A stretch of DNA of 16,140 nucleotides from Patescibacteria group bacterium UBA661 (GTDB lineage Bacteria > Patescibacteriota > Minisyncoccia > Phycocordibacterales > UBA918), in NCBI GenBank assembly GCA_002299465.1, contig DBNX01000018.1, positions 97,480 through 113,619 of the forward strand, read 5' to 3'. The notes beneath the pieces are model-generated. The model did no database searches. It was given only the letters and a program-made list of their open reading frames with translations, and was not told the DNA's origin. The stretch's first letter is position 1. The number at the start of each line of letters is the position of its first letter. Shown one piece after another: positions 12,431-16,140 of the stretch. A program made the translations under genes and the position numbers.

Positions 12431-14224
12431 ATGTCATTAAAAATCAGAAATTTTAGTATTATCGCGCATATTGACCACGGCAAATCGACCTTGGCGGATC
12501 GCATGCTTGAAGTTACGCAAACAGTGGAGCGCCGGAAGATGAAAGAACAGGTTTTGGATTCAATGGAACTGGAAAGAGAGCGGGGTATTACCATAAAAAT
12601 GCAACCAGTGCGAATGCATTACCAGTACCAAGGCACGGCGTACCAGCTTAATCTCATCGACACTCCCGGTCACATTGATTTTTCTTACGAAGTCTCCCGA
12701 GCGCTCAAGGCGGTGGAGGGGGTGTTGTTGTTGATAGACAGCACTCAAGGTGTGCAAGCTCAGACACTAACCACCTTACAGATGGCAAAAGAACAAGGTT
12801 TAAAAATTATTCCGGTTCTCACCAAGACGGATATGGGACACTCGCGACCAGAGGAGGTTGGTCGTTCGGTAATGAATCTCCTTAATTGCCAGAGTGAGGA
12901 GATTTTACTGGTTTCGGGGAAGACGGGCGCGGGGGTGCCAGCGTTGTTAGATGCCATTTGCGAGCGAATACCACCCCCGCGACCGTCTTCTCTCGACGCT
13001 TACCGAGGATTGGTTTTTGATTTTCAGTACTCCAATCACCGCGGGGTGATTGTTTTTATGCGGGTGTTTGACGGTATGGTAAAAAAGGGAGACCAACTGC
13101 GTTTTGTTGCCAGCAAACAAACTTTTACCGCGCTCGAAGTCGGTATTGTCACACCAGCGGAATCACCAGTTGAAGCATTAGTCGCTGGTGAAATTGGTTA
13201 TATCGTAACTGGCATTAAAGAGCCGGGTATTGCTTCGGTTGGTGATACCTTGCTTTTAGATAAAAAACCAGCCCCCGCTTTAGCTGGCTACCAAGCCGCC
13301 AAACCAGTCGTGTGGGCTTCGGTTTTTCCTGACAGTCAAGACGATTTTACAATCATTCGTCAGGCCTTAGATCGTTTAAAGCTATCAGACTCTTCATTGT
13401 CTTACGAGGAAGAATCATCGGGGGTTTTGGGGAGAGGTTTTCGTTGTGGTTTTTTAGGTATGCTCCACCTGGAAATTGTTACCGAACGATTGCGGCGTGA
13501 GTTTGCGATTGAAATTATTATCACCGCCCCTTCAATTGCTTACGAAATCACTTACGCGGATGGTCGAGTAGAATCGATTTACGCCGCATCTCGTTTCCCT
13601 GAATACGGAGAAAAAGTCTCGGTTAAAGAGCCATGGTTGTTGGGGCAAATCATCTCGCCGCCAGAGTATATAGGCAACATTATGAATCTTTTGTTTGAAC
13701 ACGAAGGCAGTATTTTAGAGACGGAAGTTTTGCCTGATGGTCGCAATTTAATCACGATTGAGATGCCACTTCGAGAATTGATGCGTAATTTTTTTGATAA
13801 ACTTAAAAATGTTTCGAGTGGTTACGCCTCACTTTCTTACGAAGTGGCTGAGCTGCGACCAGCTAGTGTAGTGCGGCTTGATATTTTGGTGGCAGAAGAG
13901 TTGATTACGGCTTTCTCCAAAGTGGTAGGGGAACGGCGGGTGGAGACAGAGGCGCGTTCGATGGTGGATAAACTGTACGAGACTTTACCCAGACAACAGT
14001 TTGTTATGAAGATTCAAGCTAAAGTACGCGGAAAAATTGTCGCTTCAAGGAGCTTGTCGGCCCTCAAAAAGGATGTTACTGGCTATTTATACGGTGGCGA
14101 CATCACGCGCAAGATGAAGTTGCGGGAAAAACAGAAAAAAGGAAAGAAAAAAGCTCTTGAATTGGGTAAGGGCAGAGTCAACATCACCCAAGAAGTCTTT
14201 ATGAAAATGATAAAGGCGGACTAA
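12431..14224 (+). CDS. lepA: Elongation factor 4 (LepA), ribosome-associated GTPase
   Basis: This 597-residue translational GTPase has full family length. The G domain shows AHIDHGKST (12-20, P-loop), RGIT (51-54, switch I), DTPGH (77-81, with the catalytic-type His81), TKTD (131-134) where NKxD is usual, and SGKTG as G5. Domain II, the EF-G-like domains III/V (SGVLGRGFRCGFLGMLHLE; AELRPASVVRLDIL) and the LepA-specific C-terminal domain (ASRSLSALKKDV, YGGDITRKMKLREKQKKGKK) follow in order. LepA binds ribosomes and affects initiation and stalled elongation. The one oddity is Thr in place of Asn in the guanine-specificity motif. Start ATG with no Shine-Dalgarno. Confidence 0.97.
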   Translation: MSLKIRNFSIIAHIDHGKSTLADRMLEVTQTVERRKMKEQVLDSMELERERGITIKMQPVRMHYQYQGTAYQLNLIDTPGHIDFSYEVSRALKAVEGVLLLIDSTQGVQAQTLTTLQMAKEQGLKIIPVLTKTDMGHSRPEEVGRSVMNLLNCQSEEILLVSGKTGAGVPALLDAICERIPPPRPSSLDAYRGLVFDFQYSNHRGVIVFMRVFDGMVKKGDQLRFVASKQTFTALEVGIVTPAESPVEALVAGEIGYIVTGIKEPGIASVGDTLLLDKKPAPALAGYQAAKPVVWASVFPDSQDDFTIIRQALDRLKLSDSSLSYEEESSGVLGRGFRCGFLGMLHLEIVTERLRREFAIEIIITAPSIAYEITYADGRVESIYAASRFPEYGEKVSVKEPWLLGQIISPPEYIGNIMNLLFEHEGSILETEVLPDGRNLITIEMPLRELMRNFFDKLKNVSSGYASLSYEVAELRPASVVRLDILVAEELITAFSKVVGERRVETEARSMVDKLYETLPRQQFVMKIQAKVRGKIVASRSLSALKKDVTGYLYGGDITRKMKLREKQKKGKKKALELGKGRVNITQEVFMKMIKAD

Positions 14225-14299
14225 AAATCTAAAGCCAAAATAAAATCACGAGGTATCCGCAATTCGGTAGTTCTGGCGAGGTATTTGGCGGGATGGGTT

Positions 14300-14434
14300 C
14301 TAGTTAGCAACGGTGGTTACCAACTCCACACCGCCCCCGTAAGCAAAAATCATACTAAGAATAATCAACACAGCAAAAACAATCCAAATCCATTTGATTA
14401 CCCCTTTGCCACGTTTTGAAAACATGAAGCTCAT
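14300..14434 (-). CDS. Small single-pass membrane protein, unknown
   Basis: The frame reads about 44 residues from ATG at 14434 (MSFMFSKRGKGVIKW...) or 41 from 14425. A basic start (KRGKGVIKW) precedes one strong hydrophobic helix (WIVFAVLIILSMIFAYGGG) and a short polar tail (VELVTTVAN). The longer frame to 14494 would run into ftsB and past the promoter, so a start at 14434 is preferred. It is transcribed divergently from the FtsB-like gene from the shared palindromic promoter and faces lepA. It might be a small translocase or division accessory protein, but nothing diagnostic is visible. Confidence 0.6.
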   Translation of the reverse strand: MSFMFSKRGKGVIKWIWIVFAVLIILSMIFAYGGGVELVTTVAN

Positions 14435-14440
14435 AATTGA

Positions 14441-14456
14441 TGCTAGAATACTAGCA
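14441..14456. promoter_or_regulatory. Palindromic divergent double promoter
   Basis: TGCTAGAATACTAGCA is an inverted repeat (TGCTAG-AATA-CTAGCA). On the plus strand it holds the extended -10 TGCTAGAAT, ending 8 nt before the FtsB-like ATG. On the minus strand it holds TGCTAGTAT, ending 14 nt before the small protein's ATG. The two polymerase sites overlap almost fully, so they should exclude each other. Confidence 0.65.
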
Positions 14457-14457
14457 T

Positions 14458-14838
14458 ATGTTTGATTTTCAGCAAAAGCGACGGTTGCGGACAATTCTAG
14501 AATCGCGGGTGACTTGGGCCTTGCTTTTGGTGCTGATTGCTTTTATGTTGGTGAGTGCTTACGAACGCTATACCATCGCTCGGGAAATGTCGGAACGCCG
14601 AGCGACGGCTGAAGCCGAAATCGAACAGTTGCGTTTGCGGGAAATGGAAATAACGAATCGGGTTGATTATCTTTCTACGGAACGCGGTCAAGAGGCGGAG
14701 ATGCGTAGACAGTTTGATGTTGGTTTGCCGGGTGAGCAGGTAGTCATTATTTTAGATGAGAATGATTCCGCTCCCACGGTGGAAACACCGCCAGCCACCA
14801 CCACCGTAGAGAGTCGTCCCTGGTACCGTTTCTGGTAG
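14458..14838 (+). CDS. FtsB/DivIC-like septum formation initiator
   Basis: This 126-residue protein has a basic cytosolic start (MFDFQQKRRLRTILESR), one membrane helix (about 18-35) and an outward coiled coil (about 40-76, AEAEIEQLRLREMEITNRVDYL region). A FtsB-type end follows: LSTERGQEAEMRRQFDVGLPGEQVV (in pieces; about 72-96), then a Pro/Thr-rich tail (101-120) and the aromatic end PWYRFW. In the divisome FtsB pairs with FtsL and FtsQ to activate septal peptidoglycan synthesis. The ATG is 8 nt behind an extended -10, so the mRNA is probably leaderless. Confidence 0.82.
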   Translation: MFDFQQKRRLRTILESRVTWALLLVLIAFMLVSAYERYTIAREMSERRATAEAEIEQLRLREMEITNRVDYLSTERGQEAEMRRQFDVGLPGEQVVIILDENDSAPTVETPPATTTVESRPWYRFW

Positions 14839-14842
14839 AGTG

Positions 14843-14851
14843 TGTTAAAAT
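14843..14851 (+). promoter_or_regulatory. Possible extended -10 promoter of glutaredoxin-like gene
   Basis: TGTTAAAAT matches the extended -10 form used nearby. Transcription would start near 14858 and leave an AT-rich leader of about 24 nt without a Shine-Dalgarno. Read-through from the FtsB-like gene is also possible. Confidence 0.4.
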
Positions 14852-14881
14852 GAAACGCGGTTACAAATAAATTATTTAATT

Positions 14882-15118
14882 ATGGATAAGTCAGTTGTTA
14901 TCTACAGTACGCCGGTGTGTCATTTTTGTCATGACGCCAAAGATTTTTTTAAGGAGAATGATGTGGAATATGTGGAATATGACGTGGCGAGTAATGCTGA
15001 AAAAAGACAAGAGATGATCGAAAAAACCAATCAAATGGGAGTGCCAGTTATTATGGTGGGTGACGATATTGTGATTGGTTTTGATGAGGGTAAACTGCGA
15101 GAATTGCTGGGTCTTTAG
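14882..15118 (+). CDS. Glutaredoxin-like thiol-disulfide protein
   Basis: This 78-residue protein has the minimal thioredoxin fold of glutaredoxin/NrdH proteins. VVIYSTPVCHFC (5-16) carries the redox motif C13-H-F-C16. TNQMGVPVI (49-57) holds the cis-Pro55, and GDDIVIGFDEGKLRELL ends the fold with the GFD turn and the last helix. Such proteins reduce disulfides, for example in ribonucleotide reductase. The CHFC motif differs from the CPYC and CVQC types, so the exact electron donor (glutathione or thioredoxin reductase) cannot be told. It is followed by a strong palindromic terminator. Confidence 0.88.
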   Translation: MDKSVVIYSTPVCHFCHDAKDFFKENDVEYVEYDVASNAEKRQEMIEKTNQMGVPVIMVGDDIVIGFDEGKLRELLGL

Positions 15119-15135
15119 GCCTAATTTAGTCTTGT

Positions 15136-15185
15136 TCTTGTGGTCACGAAAAACGCCCAGCTGGGCGTTTTTCGTGACCACAAGA
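15136..15185. terminator. 50-bp perfect palindrome, bidirectional terminator
   Basis: Two 25-nt arms meet with no spacer (centre between 15160 and 15161). The core AAAAACGCCCAG / CTGGGCGTTTTT is a classical GC stem with A- and T-tracts, so it can end transcription in both directions. The arms extend a further 13 bp outside the T-tract (TCTTGTGGTCACG and its complement), which an ordinary terminator does not need. Confidence 0.8.
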
Positions 15186-15204
15186 TTTCCTACGAACACT
15201 GTTG

Positions 15205-15210
15205 TATGAT
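15205..15210 (+). promoter_or_regulatory. -10 promoter of DUF6671 gene
   Basis: TATGAT (15205-15210), preceded by TTG, ends 8 nt before the ATG at 15219, again predicting a leaderless mRNA. No clear -35. Confidence 0.5.
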
Positions 15211-15218
15211 ATATAAAA

Positions 15219-16073
15219 ATGGTGTCAAATTTATTCAAAGGACGCCGCTTGGTGATTGCGTCAATGCACAAAAAAGAGGTGGTAATCGCTCCGTTGCTGA
15301 CGGCACAGCTTGGTGTAGAAATTATTGTCCCTCAGGATTTTGACTCAGACCGTTTTGGTACTTTTACTCGAGAAATTAAAAGAGCCGGCAATCAACTTGA
15401 AGCGGCGCGGGCTAAGGCACTGGCAGCAATGACGAGCGTGGGGGTTGATTTGGGGGTGGCGAGTGAGGGTAGTTTTGGTGTCCACCCGTCCCTGCCTTTT
15501 GTGGCGTCTGGTTTAGAATTAGTGCTGTTGCTGGATCAAAAAAATGGCTACGAAGTTTGCGGCTATAGTCGCGGACAAGAGACTAATTTTGGTAGTCAGT
15601 ATGTGAAAAGTGTAGACCAAGCTCTAGCTTTCGCTCGAAAGATTGGCTTTCCGGAGCATGGTCTGATTCTCCGAAAGAGTGAAAATGACAATTCGGAAAT
15701 CTATAAAGAAATTGTTACCGAAGCTGACTTGGTACAAAAAGTTGAGACGATGTTGGGGCGGTTGTTTACCAAACGAGTTTTTCTGGAGACTGATATGCGC
15801 GCCCACCGCAACCCAACAAGAATGGCTGGAATTAAAAAAGCGACTGAGGACTTGTTAACAAATCTACAGTCTCTTTGTCCGCAGTGCCAAACCCCCGGTT
15901 TTGTGGTAGTTGATACCGAGCGTGATTTGCCCTGCGCTCAATGTGGTAGACCGACCGAATTACCGCACACGGACTTGTACCAATGTCAGGTTTGCCAGTA
16001 CAGCGAAAAGCGCCCAGTGACCAAGTACGGCACCGCCGCCGACTCGCAATATTGCCAGTATTGCAATCCGTAG
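15219..16073 (+). CDS. DUF6671-like protein with C-terminal zinc ribbons
   Basis: This 284-residue soluble protein has an N-terminal domain with GRRLVIASMHKKEVVIAP (8-25), FDSDRFGTFTREIKR (41-55), EAARAKA (61-67) and GVASEGSFGVHPSLPF (79-94), a pattern I recognise from the DUF6671 family. Its function is unknown; the MHKKE and ASEGSFG blocks may form an active or nucleotide site. The C-terminal part has four Cys pairs: C220/C223, C239/C242, C256/C259 and C279/C282, enough for two zinc-ribbon knuckles. A frame start at M16 is possible, but the upstream GRRLVIAS belongs to the conserved block, so 15219 is kept. It is a separate unit behind the palindromic terminator. Confidence 0.72.
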   Translation: MVSNLFKGRRLVIASMHKKEVVIAPLLTAQLGVEIIVPQDFDSDRFGTFTREIKRAGNQLEAARAKALAAMTSVGVDLGVASEGSFGVHPSLPFVASGLELVLLLDQKNGYEVCGYSRGQETNFGSQYVKSVDQALAFARKIGFPEHGLILRKSENDNSEIYKEIVTEADLVQKVETMLGRLFTKRVFLETDMRAHRNPTRMAGIKKATEDLLTNLQSLCPQCQTPGFVVVDTERDLPCAQCGRPTELPHTDLYQCQVCQYSEKRPVTKYGTAADSQYCQYCNP

Positions 16074-16111
16074 CTTTGATAAAGACATGTGTATCAAAAT
16101 TCTGATAAATT

Positions 16112-16140
16112 ATGGATAATATAAGGCCTCAATTTGGGAG
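16112..16140 (+). CDS. Possible start of a further gene, cut by window edge
   Basis: ATG at 16112 opens a frame reading MDNIRPQFG to the edge. It is preceded by an AT-rich stretch and a weak hairpin (TTTGATA 16075-16081 with TATCAAA 16092-16098) that may end the DUF6671 transcript. Only nine codons are visible, and no clear -10 is placed at the usual distance. Confidence 0.3.

Noticed and set aside
14435..14494. Longer N-terminus of the minus-strand small membrane protein
   Set aside because: It would run into ftsB and start upstream of the palindromic promoter; ATG at 14434 fits the promoter.
14891..15343. Frames crossing the 15136-15185 palindrome on both strands
   Set aside because: They translate the terminator palindrome in both directions and overlap well-supported glutaredoxin-like and DUF6671 genes.
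378..16073. Alternative genetic code with TGA as Gly
   Set aside because: All recognised proteins are full length without any in-frame TGA, so no reassignment is needed; only the absence of TGA stops is notable.

Overview
The window most likely comes from a Candidate Phyla Radiation (Patescibacteria, Parcubacteria-like) bacterium. This is inferred, not proven. The genes lack Shine-Dalgarno sequences and several look leaderless. An O-antigen-ligase/TPR membrane protein, MurJ, LepA and an FtsB-like protein are packed together, beside DUF192, DUF2177 and DUF6671 proteins and large surface proteins of unknown role. The standard genetic code works throughout.

Layout. Positions 1-300 hold an unexplained hairpin and a tRNA-Asp gene without an encoded CCA. 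Positions 378-2946 form a metal-homeostasis cassette: an MgtE-type Mg2+ channel, a convergent Fur/Zur-family repressor, and a divergent ZIP metal transporter. Two large palindromes sharing one core sit between repressor and transporter and are the likely operators. Positions 3097-4110 encode a DUF2177 membrane protein and a DUF192 protein. Positions 4159-7332 encode two cell-surface proteins: a membrane-anchored protein with a decayed class A acid-phosphatase (PAP2) domain plus a propeller-like C-terminus, and a Pro-rich, Ig/PKD-like protein.

Positions 7353-8083 are the RNase P RNA gene (rnpB), the highlight of the window. Its conserved core (P1, P2, P4 with the bulged U, P5, P18, CR-V) is recognisable but is interrupted five times by an ~80-nt palindromic element with 16-bp arms. 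The copies alternate between two subfamilies (A-B-A-B-A) and show compensatory base changes in their stems. Without them the RNA would be ~331 nt, a normal bacterial size; with them it is ~731 nt. A sixth, more divergent relative may form the long hairpin at 7570-7673.

Positions 8160-14224 hold an O-antigen-ligase-like/TPR protein, the lipid II flippase MurJ and the elongation factor LepA (EF4), i.e. envelope building plus translation. Positions 14300-16073 hold a small membrane protein divergent from an FtsB-like division protein (sharing a palindromic double promoter), a glutaredoxin-like protein, a 50-bp perfect palindrome that is probably a terminator, and a DUF6671 zinc-ribbon protein. 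A further gene may begin at the right edge.

Promoters, where visible, are mostly extended -10 boxes (TGnTATAAT type). In several cases the box ends only 7-9 nt before the start codon, which implies leaderless mRNAs.
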